A DNA stretch of 64,000 nucleotides from assembly GCA_963770375.1 (NCBI GenBank), contig CAVYPM010000028.1:1-64000 (forward strand). The letters run 5' to 3'. Made by a program: the position numbers and the translations under genes. Every line of letters starts with the position of its first letter. Within the stretch, counting starts at the first letter, position 1. Origin of the DNA: DASVBE01 sp963770375. Lineage in GTDB: Bacteria > Actinomycetota > Actinomycetes > Streptosporangiales > Streptosporangiaceae. Positions 37,754 to 47,855 of this stretch are shown here, one piece after another. Below the pieces are notes generated by a model that was given only the letters and a program-made list of their open reading frames with translations, did no database searches and was not told the DNA's origin.

Positions 37754-38740
37754 ATGACCTTGCTGGTGCTCTCCGCCGCGGATGTTCATGATCTGCTCAG
37801 CTACCCGGACTGCACGGAGGTCGTGGCGGCGGCGCTGGCGGCCAGGGCCCGGGGCGAGGTGCACCAGCCGCTCCGGATGTTCGTCCGGCCCGAGGGCGAG
37901 CCCGGGCTGATGGCGCTGATGCCGGTGATCTGGCCGGGCCGGGAAACCGGCTACGCGCTGAAGGCGATCTGCGTGTTCCCCGGCAACCCTGCGGTGGGCA
38001 AGGACGCCCACCAGGGCGTCGTGCTGCTGTCCAGCGAGGAGACCGGCGAGCCGGTCGCGATCATGAACGCGTCGGCGGTCACCGAGATCCGCACCGCGGC
38101 CGCCTCCGCGGTGGCCACCCGGGCGCTGGCCCGGCCGGACGCCACCGAGCTGGCCATCATCGGCACCGGCGTGCAGGCCCGGTCGCACCTGCGGGCCCTG
38201 GCCGAGACCCGGTCGCTGACCGGGATCCGGGTCGCGGGCCGGACCCCGGAACGGGCTGCTGCGTTCGCGGCCGCGCTGCCCGGTCACGCGGGCGTGCCGG
38301 TGCACGCCTGCGCGTCGGCCCGGGAGGCGGTGGCGGGGGCGGGAATCGTGGTCACGGCGACCAGCGCGGCCGAGCCGGTCGTGCGGCGCGAATGGCTCGC
38401 TCCCGGCTGCCATATCAACGCCGTGGGCGCCTACTCGCCGCGGACCAGGGAGCTGGACACGGCCACGGTGGCCGGGGCCGCGCTGTTCGCCGACAGCCGC
38501 GAGTCGGCCAGCAACGAGGCGGGCGACTTCCTGCTGCCGCTCGCCGAGGGCGCGATCACGGCGGACCACCTGCGGGCCGAGCTCGGCGAGGTGCTGACCG
38601 GCCAGGCCGCCGGGCGGACGAGCGCGGAGGAGATCACCGTGTTCAAGTCGCTCGGCCTGGCCGTGGAGGACCTGGCCGCGGCGGTGCACGTGGCCCGGCT
38701 CGCCGCGGAACGCGGGGCTGGCCTCCCGGTGCCCTTCTGA
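37754..38740 (+). CDS. ornithine cyclodeaminase/mu-crystallin family protein
   Basis: A 328-residue NAD(P)-binding enzyme. It shows EVHQPLRMFVRPEG near the start, NASAVTEIRTAAASAVATRA in the catalytic part, Rossmann loop IIGTGVQARSHLRAL, and INAVGAYSPRTRELD with the conserved catalytic-Asp area. Relatives include ornithine cyclodeaminase, alanine dehydrogenase and ketimine reductase, so the substrate is open. TACGCT (37742-37747) six bases before the ATG predicts a leaderless message. Confidence 0.88.
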   Translation: MTLLVLSAADVHDLLSYPDCTEVVAAALAARARGEVHQPLRMFVRPEGEPGLMALMPVIWPGRETGYALKAICVFPGNPAVGKDAHQGVVLLSSEETGEPVAIMNASAVTEIRTAAASAVATRALARPDATELAIIGTGVQARSHLRALAETRSLTGIRVAGRTPERAAAFAAALPGHAGVPVHACASAREAVAGAGIVVTATSAAEPVVRREWLAPGCHINAVGAYSPRTRELDTATVAGAALFADSRESASNEAGDFLLPLAEGAITADHLRAELGEVLTGQAAGRTSAEEITVFKSLGLAVEDLAAAVHVARLAAERGAGLPVPF

Positions 38741-38745
38741 CCTGC

Positions 38746-38751
38746 TAGGAT
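38746..38751 (+). promoter_or_regulatory. -10 hexamer of the trp leader
   Basis: TAGGAT ends six bases before the trpL ATG at 38758. Transcription would start at or next to the A of the start codon, giving a leaderless leader peptide. No clear -35. Confidence 0.5.
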
Positions 38752-38757
38752 CCCCGC

Positions 38758-38799
38758 ATGCAGCTGACCCGTTCCACCGGCTGGTGGCGCCGCACATAG
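38758..38799 (+). CDS. trpL: trp operon leader peptide
   Basis: A 13-codon open frame, MQLTRSTGWWRRT, with tandem Trp codons at positions 9 and 10 and a stop at 38797-38799. It precedes a terminator-like hairpin and the fused anthranilate synthase gene. Ribosome stalling at the Trp codons when tryptophan is scarce is the classical attenuation signal, so the layout is diagnostic even though the frame is tiny. Confidence 0.88.
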   Translation: MQLTRSTGWWRRT

Positions 38800-38827
38800 G
38801 CGGAGCCAGGGTTCAGCACATCCTGAA

Positions 38828-38860
38828 GGCGACCGCCCGGAACCCGGCGGCCGCCTTTTT
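38828..38860 (+). terminator. trp attenuator hairpin
   Basis: GGCGACCGCCCGG (38828-38840) pairs with CCCGGCGGCCGCC (38843-38855) with two mismatches and is followed by TTTTT (38856-38860). It lies 29 bases after trpL and 40 before trpE(G), as expected for a Rho-independent attenuator. Confidence 0.82.
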
Positions 38861-38900
38861 CGTGCCCGCTGGGCACCGGGCCTGACGATTCGAGAGGCCC

Positions 38901-41204
38901 ATGCACGAGGCATCCAGCTTCACCACCCCGGGCGGGGTGGACGTCAGCTGCACCGTCACCGAGTTCGACCCGGCACTGATGGCCGGGCTGGCCCAGCAGG
39001 TCGAGCAGCGCCGGGGCGGGGTGCTCAGCTCCGGCATGGAGTACCCGGGCCGGTACAGCCGCTGGGAAGTGGCGTACGTGGACCCGTGCGTCGAGGTGGC
39101 GGCCCGCGGCCGGCTGATCACCGCCCGGGCGCTGAACGAGCGCGGCGCCGTGATCTTCGGCGTGATCGACGCGGCGCTGCGCCGGGTGGGCGTCACGGCG
39201 GACAACCCGTCCAGCGGGGAGGGCAATGATGACCTGCCCGCGGTGACCGTATTCGTTCCGGCGGCGGGGGGATCCTTCACTGAGGAAGAACGGAGCCGGC
39301 AGCCGACCGTGTTCTCCGCGCTGCGGGAGATCATCGCGGCGTTCGCCGGCCCCGATGCCAACCTGGGGCTGTACGGGGCGTTCGGCTACGACCTGGCCTT
39401 CCAGTTCGAGCCGGTCCGGCTGCGCATCCCGCGCGACGGCCAGCTGCGCGACCTCGTGCTGCACCTGCCCGACCGGGTGCACGTGGTGGACCGCAAGCGG
39501 GAGTCGGCGCTGTGCTACAGCTACGAGTTCAGCGTGGCCGGGCGGAGCACGGCCGGGCTGCCCAGGGAGACGGCGCCCAGCCCGGGCGGGGCGGCCCGCG
39601 GCGAGCCAACCGTAATCCGGGAAAGTGAACTTCCTGGCGATCCGGTGCCTGGTGAGTATGCGGCGCTGGTCGGGCGGGCCCGGGAGCGGTTCGCCCAGGG
39701 TGACCTGTTCGAGGTCGTGCCCGGGCACGTGTTCCACGCGCGGTGCTCGTCCCCGGCCGTGTTCTACCAGCGGCTGCGGCAGCGCAACCCGGCGCCGTAC
39801 GAGTTCTTCCTGAACCTGGGGGAGGGGGAGTACCTGGTCGCCGCGTCACCGGAGATGTACGTCCGGGTCACCGGCAACCGGGTGGAGACCTGCCCGATCT
39901 CCGGCACGATCGCGCGCGGGTCCGGGCCGCTGGAGGACGCGGCCAACATCCGCACGCTGCTCAACTCGGCCAAGGACGAGTCCGAGCTGACCATGTGCAC
40001 CGACGTGGACCGCAACGACAAGTCGCGGATCTGCGAGCCGGGCAGCATCCAGGTGATCGGGCGGCGGCAGATCGAGATGTACAGCCGGCTGATCCACACC
40101 GTGGACCACGTGGAGGGCCGGCTGCGGCCCGGGTTCGACGCGCTGGACGCGTTCCTCACGCACATGTGGGCGGTGACCGTGACCGGTGCGCCGAAAACGT
40201 GGGCCATGCAGTTCATCGAGGACAACGAGACCAGCCCGCGGCGCTGGTACGGCGGCGCGGCCGGGATGATCGGGTTCGACGGCGCGATGTCGACCGGGCT
40301 GACGCTGCGCACGGCGCACATCGTTGACGGGGTGGCCGCGGTGCGGGCCGGGGCGACGCTGCTGTTCGACTCGGACCCGGACGCCGAGGAGGCGGAGACC
40401 CACCTGAAGGCGCGGGCGCTGCTGGAGATCCTGCGGGAGTCGCAGGGCGGGGCTTCGGCGGGCGGCGCGGGCGCGGCGGGCAGCGCTGGTGCGGGCGTGG
40501 CGGGCGGGGCGGCGGAGCTGCCGGGGGCCGGGCTGAGCGTGCTGCTCGTCGACCACCAGGACTCGTTCGTGCACACGCTGGCCGGCTACTTCCGTGAGCA
40601 CGGCGCGGCGGTGACCACGCTGCGGGCCGGGTTCCCGGCCGCCCGGCTGGACGAGTTCCGGCCGGACCTGGTCGTGCTGTCGCCGGGCCCTGGGCGCCCG
40701 TCTGACTTCGGCTGCGAGCAGCTGCTGGCCGAGCTGGACGCGCGGGGCCTGCCGGTGTTCGGGGTGTGCCTGGGGCTGCAGGCCATGGTCGAGCACGCGG
40801 GCGGCGAGCTCGGCCTGCTGGCCGAGCCCGCGCACGGCAAGCCGGGCACGGTCCAGGTGAGCGGCGGGGCGCTGCTGGCCGGCCTGCCCGCGGAGTTCAC
40901 CGCGGGCCGGTATCACTCCCTGCACGCGCGGCCCGAGCAGGTCAAGGGGTTCACGGTCACCGCGGTCACGCCGGACGGCGTGGTGATGGCGATCGAGGAC
41001 AGTGAGGCGGGACGGTGGGGCGTCCAGTTCCACCCCGAGTCGATCCTGACCGCGTCCGGCCGGGCCGGGCACCAGGTGGTGGCCAACGTGCTGCGGCTGT
41101 GCCAGGAGCGGCTGGGCCACGAGCGGCTGGGCCAGGAGCACCGCCGGGCGGAGCGGGCCAGGGTGCCCCGCCCGGCGGCGCGGGCCGGGGGTCAGCGCAC
41201 CTGA
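38901..41204 (+). CDS. trpE(G): anthranilate synthase, fused components I and II
   Basis: A 767-residue fusion. Residues 1-510 are the chorismate-binding TrpE part (SSGMEYPGRYSRWEVAYVDP, GDLFEVVPGHVF, ISGTIARGSGP, TMCTDVDRNDKSRICEPG, ARALLEILRE). After a Gly/Ala linker, residues 540-750 are the glutamine amidotransferase (LLVDHQDSFVHTL, VLSPGPGRPSDF, catalytic Cys in GVCLGLQ, His/Glu in QFHPESIL). It makes anthranilate from chorismate and glutamine. The order and start resemble the rhizobial-type TrpE(G), also used by some actinomycetes. An attenuator precedes it. A PhzE-like role is less likely given the trpL leader. The 3' end overlaps the convergent gene by 13 bases. Confidence 0.92.
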   Translation: MHEASSFTTPGGVDVSCTVTEFDPALMAGLAQQVEQRRGGVLSSGMEYPGRYSRWEVAYVDPCVEVAARGRLITARALNERGAVIFGVIDAALRRVGVTADNPSSGEGNDDLPAVTVFVPAAGGSFTEEERSRQPTVFSALREIIAAFAGPDANLGLYGAFGYDLAFQFEPVRLRIPRDGQLRDLVLHLPDRVHVVDRKRESALCYSYEFSVAGRSTAGLPRETAPSPGGAARGEPTVIRESELPGDPVPGEYAALVGRARERFAQGDLFEVVPGHVFHARCSSPAVFYQRLRQRNPAPYEFFLNLGEGEYLVAASPEMYVRVTGNRVETCPISGTIARGSGPLEDAANIRTLLNSAKDESELTMCTDVDRNDKSRICEPGSIQVIGRRQIEMYSRLIHTVDHVEGRLRPGFDALDAFLTHMWAVTVTGAPKTWAMQFIEDNETSPRRWYGGAAGMIGFDGAMSTGLTLRTAHIVDGVAAVRAGATLLFDSDPDAEEAETHLKARALLEILRESQGGASAGGAGAAGSAGAGVAGGAAELPGAGLSVLLVDHQDSFVHTLAGYFREHGAAVTTLRAGFPAARLDEFRPDLVVLSPGPGRPSDFGCEQLLAELDARGLPVFGVCLGLQAMVEHAGGELGLLAEPAHGKPGTVQVSGGALLAGLPAEFTAGRYHSLHARPEQVKGFTVTAVTPDGVVMAIEDSEAGRWGVQFHPESILTASGRAGHQVVANVLRLCQERLGHERLGQEHRRAERARVPRPAARAGGQRT

Positions 41205-41752
41205 TGCAGGTGGCGGGCGAAGTTGATCAGCACGTGCTTCGGCTCGCTGATCGACTTCGCCTCGTATTCCGTGCCGTGGCGGATCCAGATCAGGTCGAGC
41301 ACGCCGGCCTGCGCGCAGCTGACCAGGCAGGCGCCGTAGAGCTTGCCGGTCACGCCGTGGATCCTGACGTTGCGCAGGAAGAGTCCGCTGACCGGCGCGC
41401 ACGGGGCGCCGGAGTTGTTCTCGCTGATGCTGAGCAAGGCGGAGAACGGGGTGCCGTAGACGGCGCTGGCGACGCGCTTGTGGTGCTGGCCGCGCGTCTC
41501 GCACCGGCGGACGGTGACAGGGCCGGCCCGGTGCAGGCCGTGCAGCCGGGTCGGGCGGCGCAGCGGGAACCCGGCGGCGGTCTCGGCCTGCGGCCAGGTG
41601 GTGAAGTTCCCGGTGGCCGCGGGCCGGGCGGTGCGCGGGGCCGGCGCGCTGGTTCCCGCGGCCGCGGGCAGGGCCAGAGCGGCGGAGGTGACGAGGGCGG
41701 CGGCGGTGGTGGCCAGTGCCGGCCAGACGGTGACGACGCGGCTGCGGTGCAT
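41192..41752 (-). CDS. secreted hypothetical protein
   Basis: A 186-residue protein with a clear signal peptide (ALATTAAALVTSAALALPAA, cleavage likely after AAAG or nearby). The mature part has four Cys (RRCETRG, GAPCAP, GACLVSCAQ) that could form disulfides, and reads IHGVTGKLYGACLVSCAQAG. I do not recognise a family. It converges on trpE(G) with a 13-base overlap. Confidence 0.72.
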   Translation of the reverse strand: MHRSRVVTVWPALATTAAALVTSAALALPAAAGTSAPAPRTARPAATGNFTTWPQAETAAGFPLRRPTRLHGLHRAGPVTVRRCETRGQHHKRVASAVYGTPFSALLSISENNSGAPCAPVSGLFLRNVRIHGVTGKLYGACLVSCAQAGVLDLIWIRHGTEYEAKSISEPKHVLINFARHLHQVR

Positions 41753-41989
41753 CGGGTCTCTCCCGGTGAACTCGGTGGGATGTTCGTGACGCGTCCGGTT
41801 AGCTGCGGAGGGTAACAGCGAAATCCCGGCCCGCGCGGGCCGGGCGAGCTTTTCCGTCCCGCCCGGGAGGTATTTGCCTCACGGCCCTCGCACCCCCCGC
41901 CACCTGCGCCTCTGTGTTCTCACGACGCACGGGGGACACGCGGTGGTTGCCCCGGTGCGTTGTCGGCGACCGCCGGTAGGGTGCGTGCC

Positions 41990-42778
41990 ATGAGAACCGT
42001 GCAGCCTGAGGTGCTCCTCGTCGCCCGCCCCCAGATGGACTACGGCAAAGTCGCGGCCTACCTTCAGGAGGTCGGCGGGGAGAGCTGGCTGGAGCGTCTC
42101 GACCGTGGCGACCTGGCCAGCGACGCGGAAAATCTGGCCGAGTTCGCCGGGAAGATCTGCTACCGGGCCTGGGAGCCGGGGCTGAACCCGAACGTCCGCC
42201 GGGTCCGCAACGACCACCAGGCGTACCTGGAGAACATCCTCTCCAGCGCGCACGGCTCGGTGCTCGAGCACGCCAGCTTCAGCTTCGTGCTGCACAACGT
42301 CAGCCGGGTGACCACCCACGAGCTGGTCCGGCACCGGCCCGGTACCGCGGTATCGCAGGAATCGATGCGGTTCGTGCGGCTGTCCGACATCCCGTTCTGG
42401 TTCCCCGGGTGGGCGCAGGGCGACGACGAGCTGATGAAGCGCGCGACCGCCGTGCTCGACCAGCTCGAGGAGTTCCAGCGCTGGATGGCCGGGCACTTCG
42501 GGCTGGACGAGGACGGCGTGAAGTTCTCGGAGAAGAAGCACCGGACCTCGTTCATGCGCCGGTTCGCGCCCGAGGGGGTGGCCACCGGGCTGGTCTGGAC
42601 GGCCAACATCCGGACCCTGCGGCACACCATCGAGGCGCGCACCGACCGCGGCGCCGAGGAGGAGATCCGGCTGGTGTTCGGCATGATCGGCGACATCATG
42701 CGGGCCGAGGCGCCGGCCCTGTTCGGGGACTACACGGTGGAGGACGGGGCCTGGGTTCCGCGCTGGCGCAAGGTGTGA
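41990..42778 (+). CDS. thyX: flavin-dependent thymidylate synthase
   Basis: A 262-residue enzyme with the ThyX signature RHRPGTAVSQESMRF (RHRx7S). Other marks are LEHASFSFVLHNVSR and ARTDRGAEEEIR. It makes dTMP from dUMP with FAD, NADPH and methylene-tetrahydrofolate. ATG 41990 is preferred; TAGGGT (41977-41982) seven bases before it predicts a leaderless message. The 237-base upstream gap also holds a perfect 20-base palindrome at 41825-41844. Confidence 0.95.
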   Translation: MRTVQPEVLLVARPQMDYGKVAAYLQEVGGESWLERLDRGDLASDAENLAEFAGKICYRAWEPGLNPNVRRVRNDHQAYLENILSSAHGSVLEHASFSFVLHNVSRVTTHELVRHRPGTAVSQESMRFVRLSDIPFWFPGWAQGDDELMKRATAVLDQLEEFQRWMAGHFGLDEDGVKFSEKKHRTSFMRRFAPEGVATGLVWTANIRTLRHTIEARTDRGAEEEIRLVFGMIGDIMRAEAPALFGDYTVEDGAWVPRWRKV

Positions 42779-42815
42779 CAGCATGCCGCCATGCCTTCCA
42801 TGATCGCGTGGCGTC

Positions 42816-43520
42816 ATGCCTGACATCACCTTCCGTGCGCCGCACGGGGAGGTGCCCGGGTATCTCGCGGTACCCGCCGAGGGAGCCGGGCCATGGCCCG
42901 GCGTGGTGGTCATTCACGAGGCCTTCGGGCTGAACGCGGACATCCGCGGCAAGGCCGATCAGATGGCGGCTCACGGGTATGTGGCGCTGGCCCCTGACCT
43001 GTACGAGCACAAGGCCTGGATCCGCTGCGTCCGCAACGCGTTCACGCAGCTGAGGGCCCAGTCCGGGCCGGCGTTCGAGACGCTGGACGCGGCGCGGTCT
43101 TTCCTGGCCGGGCGGGCGGATTGCACCGGGCGCACCGGGGTGATCGGCTTCTGCATGGGCGGCGGGTTCGCGCTGCTCTGCGCGGCCAGGGACGGCTTCT
43201 CGGTGGCCGCGATCAACTACGGCGAGGTGCCGAAGGACGCCGAGGCCGCGCTGGCCGGGGCGTGCCCGGTCGTGGGCAGCTTCGGCGCCCGCGATCTCAT
43301 GGGGACGTCGCATCCCGAGCGGCTGCAGCGCGCGCTGGCCGTGCTGCAGATACCGCACGACGTGGAGGTGTACCCGGGGTCCGGGCACCGGTTCATGTCC
43401 CCGTCGTCCGGTGTGGGCGGGGCGGTGGCCAAGCTGACCAGGATGAGCTACCAGCCGGCCGATGCGGCGAGTGCCTGGCAGCGGATCTACGCGTTCTTCG
43501 GCAAGCACCTGGCCGGCTGA
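42816..43520 (+). CDS. dienelactone hydrolase family protein
   Basis: A 234-residue alpha/beta hydrolase. The nucleophile elbow is GFCMGGGFA (Cys nucleophile as in true dienelactone hydrolases), the acid lies in FGARD, and the His in GSGHRFM. The VVVIHEAFGLNADIRGKADQ strip is typical. Dienelactone hydrolases open a lactone in chlorocatechol breakdown, but most genomic homologues have unknown substrates. It follows thyX by 37 bases on the same strand. Confidence 0.88.
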   Translation: MPDITFRAPHGEVPGYLAVPAEGAGPWPGVVVIHEAFGLNADIRGKADQMAAHGYVALAPDLYEHKAWIRCVRNAFTQLRAQSGPAFETLDAARSFLAGRADCTGRTGVIGFCMGGGFALLCAARDGFSVAAINYGEVPKDAEAALAGACPVVGSFGARDLMGTSHPERLQRALAVLQIPHDVEVYPGSGHRFMSPSSGVGGAVAKLTRMSYQPADAASAWQRIYAFFGKHLAG

Positions 43521-43533
43521 CGGTTGCTGCTAA

Positions 43534-43552
43534 GGCCGGCGCGCAGCCGGCC
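43534..43552. terminator. hairpin between convergent genes
   Basis: GGCCGGC (43534-43540) pairs with GCCGGCC (43546-43552) around a 5-base loop, just after the dienelactone hydrolase stop. The spacer that follows has a repeated AGCACAGCGAGCGGC/AGCGAGCGGCAAGC pattern. Confidence 0.4.
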
Positions 43553-43619
43553 GAAGCTCGCGGGGCGCCGCTCAAGCGGCCCGCAGCGAGCGGCAAGCAC
43601 AGCGAGCGGCTAGCACAGC

Positions 43620-44015
43620 TCAGGAGCTCTGCACCGCGAGCACCGAGATGCGGCGCCCGGCCGGCCCGTCGGTCACCAGGTAGGTCGCGACGAGCAGGCT
43701 GATCTCGCTGCCGTCGCCGCGCTGGCGCGAGATCTTCCCCTGGTACAGGGCCGAGGTGGCGTTCAGCACGGTGATCTCCGCGCCGAGGATCTCGCTGCGC
43801 GCGTACCCGGCCGCGCGCATCTGGCCGACCTGCGGCTGCAGCCCCGCCACGACCTGCTCCTCGCTGGCCAGCGCGAAGTACCCGCCGTCGGTGGTGAGCA
43901 GCAGCGGAACACCGAAGTACCCCAGCAGCGCACCGGTGTCCCGCTCGCCCCGGCAGCACGCCGCGAACACGTCGAGGTACTCACCGAACCACCGGCTCAC
44001 GTCGCTGCTGTCCAC
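43620..44015 (-). CDS. NTF2/SnoaL-like small protein
   Basis: A 131-residue protein from GTG 44015. The pattern fits a cystatin/NTF2-like cone fold: an N-terminal helix (WFGEYLDVFAACCRGERDTG), YFGVPLLLTTDGGYFALASE, and two C-terminal strands (ALYQGKISRQRGDGSEI, ATYLVTDGPAGRRI). Proteins like this are often annotated as DUF6841. Role unknown. Confidence 0.7.
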   Translation of the reverse strand: MDSSDVSRWFGEYLDVFAACCRGERDTGALLGYFGVPLLLTTDGGYFALASEEQVVAGLQPQVGQMRAAGYARSEILGAEITVLNATSALYQGKISRQRGDGSEISLLVATYLVTDGPAGRRISVLAVQSS

Positions 44016-44191
44016 GCCCGGACCATACCGCCGGGGTCTGACAGCCCGGCCCGGCTGCGCGCGCCCGCCAGCAACCACCTGCGGGCCGGTCGCCGGGCCT
44101 GCTGGACCTGTGAGTGGACGGTGCTGGGCGGGCAGGCCGGGCGCGGACGGTAGCCAGGCTGGTCTTCAGTGTCACCGCCTAGGATGATCGA

Positions 44192-47100
44192 GTGACCTCA
44201 GCCGGATATCTCCGTTTCCCGCATCTGCATCAGGATCTCGTCACCTTCGTCTCAGAAGACGATGTCTGGCTCGGCCCCGTCGAGGGCGGCCGGGCCTGGC
44301 GGGTCTCCGCCGACCAGACGCCGGCCAGTCATCCCCGGATCTCGTCCGACGGCTCGCTGATCGCCTGGAACAGCACCAAGGACGGCCAGTCCGAGATATA
44401 CCTGGCCGCCGCCGACGGCGGCGACCAGCGGCGGCTCACGTACTGGGGGGACCCCTATACCCGGGTCACCGGCTGGACGCCGGACGGCGACGTGCTGGCC
44501 GTCTCGGCGACCGGGCAGCCGTTCGGCCAGAACTGCTGGGCCTACGCGATCCCGGCCACCGCCCAGGACGGCCGCCAGGACGCCAACGGCCGGGCCCCGG
44601 CCGGCGGGCCCGCCGCGGCCGGCGCGCCCGGGGCCCGGCGCCTGCCGCTGGGGCCGCTGTACGACCTGGCGATGCGGCCCGGCGCGATCGCGCTGCTGCA
44701 CGGGCTGGGACGGGACCCGGCCGCATGGAAGCGCTACCGCGGCGGGACCGCGGGCCGGCTGTGGGTGGCCCCGTCGGCCGACGGGCTCAGCGCGGACGGT
44801 CCGTTCAGCCGGGTGCTCGGGTCGCTGGGCAGCCAGCTGGCCAGCCCGATGGTGGCCGGCGGGCGGCTGGCGTTCCTGTCCGACCACGAGGGCACCGGAA
44901 ACGTGTACTCCTGCGCGTTCGACGGCAGCGACCTGCGCCGGCACACCGACCATGACGGCTTCTACGCGCGCAACGCGAGCACCGACGGGTCGCGGATCGT
45001 CTACCACTGCGCGGGCGACCTGTGGCTGCTGGACTCGCTCGACCCGGACAGCCAGCCCCGGCGGCTCGAGCTCATCCTCGGCTCGGCGGCCCCGGGCCGG
45101 GCCCGCCGGGTCATCTCGGCCGAGACCCACCTGGGCGGCCTGAGCTGCGACTACACCGGCCGGGGCAGCGCCGTCGAGGTCCGCGGCACGATCCACTGGC
45201 TGACCCACAGGGACGGCCCGGCCCGTGCCCTGTCGGTGACCACCGGGGTCCGCGCCCGGCTTCCGGAGGTGCTGGGCGGCACCGGCCTGGTCGCCTGGGT
45301 GACCGACGCCGAAGGCGAGGACGCGATCGAGATCGGCGCGGCCGACGGCCCGCTGGCCGGGCTGCCCGCGGCCAGCCAGAACGGCAGCAGCGGCACCGAC
45401 GGCCAGGGCAGCGACGGCCGGGCAGACCGGTCAGGGCAGCACCGATCAGGGCAGCGACGGGTCCGCCAGCGCCCCGGCGGGTGGCGGGGGAGTACGGCGG
45501 GTGGCGGCCGGCGCGGTCGGCCGGGTGGCGAGCATGGCCGCCTCGCCGGACGGCAAGTCCCTGGCCGTCGCGGCCAGGGACGGCCGCCTGCAGGTGCTCG
45601 ACGTGGCCTCCGGCGAGCTCACCGAAGTGGCCGTGTCGGACAACGGCGAGGTGAACGGCCTGGCCTGGTCCACCGACTCGGCCTGGCTGGCCTGGTCGCA
45701 CCCGGGTCACAGCCCGCTCCGCCAGCTGCGGATGACCCGGCCGGGCACGCCGGACGTCATCGACATCACCGACGGCCGGTTCATCGACACCGACCCGGCG
45801 TTCACCCTGGACGGGCTGTACCTGGCGTTCCTGTCCCGGCGGAACTTCGACCCGGTCTACGACACGCACTTCTTCGACCTGTCGTTCCCGTACGGCTACC
45901 GGCCGTTCCTGGTCCCGCTGGCGGCGGCCACCCCGTCGCCGTTCGGCCCGCTGACCGACGGCCGCCCGGCCAACGGCCGCGATGACGACGGCAGCAAGCC
46001 CAGCGCCGACCCGGCCAGCCCGGACGCCCCGGCCACCCCGGCCGCCGGCAGCACCGCCGAGGGCGACGGCGCCGCCGCCGAAGCAGGCACCGGCGCAAAC
46101 GCGGAGGCAGATACCGGCAGCGCAGGACAGGCCAGCGGCGACCGCCCCGCACCGGACGGCGACGCCGCCGACGGCAAGACCGCGACCCCGGTCAAGGTCG
46201 ACGCCGACGGCCTGGCCAGCCGCGTCATCCAGGTCCCGGTCGAGGAGTCCCGCTACACCGCTCTGTCTGCGGTCAAGGGCGGCCTGGTCTGGCTCAGGGT
46301 CCCGGTCACCGGCAACCTCGGCCAGGGCGGCGCCACCTCGTCCGACAGCAGCCCGCGACGCACCCTGCAGCGGTTCGACCTGACCCAGCGGCGGGTCACC
46401 GACCTGGTCGACGAGCTCGACTGGTACGACGTCAGCGGCGACGGCAGCCGGCTGCTGATCGGCGACAGCGGCAAGCTGACCGTGGTCCCGGCGGACCGGA
46501 AGGCGGACGCGGACAACCCCGCCGACCGGGTCCGTGTCGACCTGTCCCGGGCCCGCTACCAGGCCGACCCGGCGGCGATCTGGCGGTGCGCGTACGAGGA
46601 GGCGGGCCGGATCCTGCGGCACGACTTCTGGATCCCGGACATGGGCGACGTCGACTGGGACGGCGCGCTGGCCCAGTACCGGCCGCTGCTCGACCGGATC
46701 GCCGGCCCGCGCGACTTCAGCGACCTGCTCTACGAGGTGATGGGCGAGCTCGGCTCGTCGCACGCCTACGTCCAGCCGGCCCTGTCCGGGAACCACGGCG
46801 GCCGGCGGCCGGTCGGCATGCTGGGCGCGGACCTGGACCGGGACCCGGACGGCGGCTGGCGGGTGACCAGGATCCTGCCCGGTGAGTCGTCCGACCCGCG
46901 GGCGCTGTCGCCGCTGGCCGCGCCGGGCGCGGGCATCACGCCCGGGGACCGGATCATGGCCATCGACGGCCAGCTGCTCGGCGCCGACGGCCCGGGTCCG
47001 CTGCTGGCCGGGGCCGCGGGCAAGCCGGTCGAGCTGGTCATCGCCCCGCACGACGGCGGCAGCTGGCGCCGGGTCGCGGTCACCACCCTCCGCGACGACC

Positions 47101-47834
47101 GGCGGCTCCGCTACCAGGACTGGGTCTCAGGCCGCCGCCGCGCGGTGCACGAGCTCAGCCAGGGCCGGGCCGGCTACCTGCACATCCCGGACATGGTCAG
47201 CGAGGGCTGGGCCGACTTCCACCGCGACCTGCGCGGCGAGATGGTCCGCGAGGCGCTGATCGTGGACGTCCGCGGCAACCGCGGCGGGCACACCTCGCAG
47301 CTGGTCATCGAGAAGCTGGCCCGCCGGGTCATCGGCTGGGACCTGGGCCGCTGGCTGCAGCCCGGCACCTACCCGCAGGACGCCCCGCGCGGCCCGATCG
47401 TGGCGCTGGCCGACGAGTTCGCCGGCTCGGACGGCGACATCGTCACCGCGGCCATCAAGATCCTCGACCTGGGCCCGGTCGTCGGGGCGCGCACCTGGGG
47501 CGGTGTGATCGGCATCGACGTGCCGTTCCACGAGCTGGCCGACGGCACCGAGATCAGCGTGCCGCGGTACGCGACCTGGCTGGACGGCTACGGCTGGAAC
47601 GTGGAGAACTACGGCGTCGACCCGGACGTCGAGGTCATCCCCACCCCGGACGAGCACGTCGCGGGCACCGACCGGCAGCTGGAGACCGGCGTGCGGATGG
47701 TGCTGGAGGCCCTGGACGCCACCCCGGCGGTGCGGGCGCCCGCCAAATCGGACCGCCCGTCCCGGCGCCGCCCGGCGCTGCCGCCCCGGTCCGCCGCCCA
47801 GCCCAGCGCGGCGGCCCGCCCGCCCGCCGGGTAG
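44192..47834 (+). CDS. tri: tricorn protease, one apparent frameshift
   Basis: GTG 44192 opens the beta-propeller part (RFPHLHQDLVTFVSEDDVWL, HPRISSDGSLIAWNSTKDGQ). The frame shifts near 45420 in a Gly/Gln/Ser/Asp-rich linker, where GTDGQGSDG is followed in the next frame by GQTGQGSTDQGSDG. The second part continues the propeller (ASPDGKSLAVAARDG) and then has the PDZ and protease core: Ser-His of GELGSSHAYV, nucleophile Ser-Asp in DEFAGSDGD, and catalytic Glu in the GVDPDVEVIPTP end. Full length is about 1210 residues, a little longer than archaeal tricorn because of low-complexity loops (45960-46190). Tricorn trims oligopeptides from the proteasome. TAGGAT (44180-44185) six bases before the start predicts a leaderless message. 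Frameshift may be real or an error. Confidence 0.82.
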
Positions 47835-47855
47835 CCGCTCGGCCCCAGCCCAATC

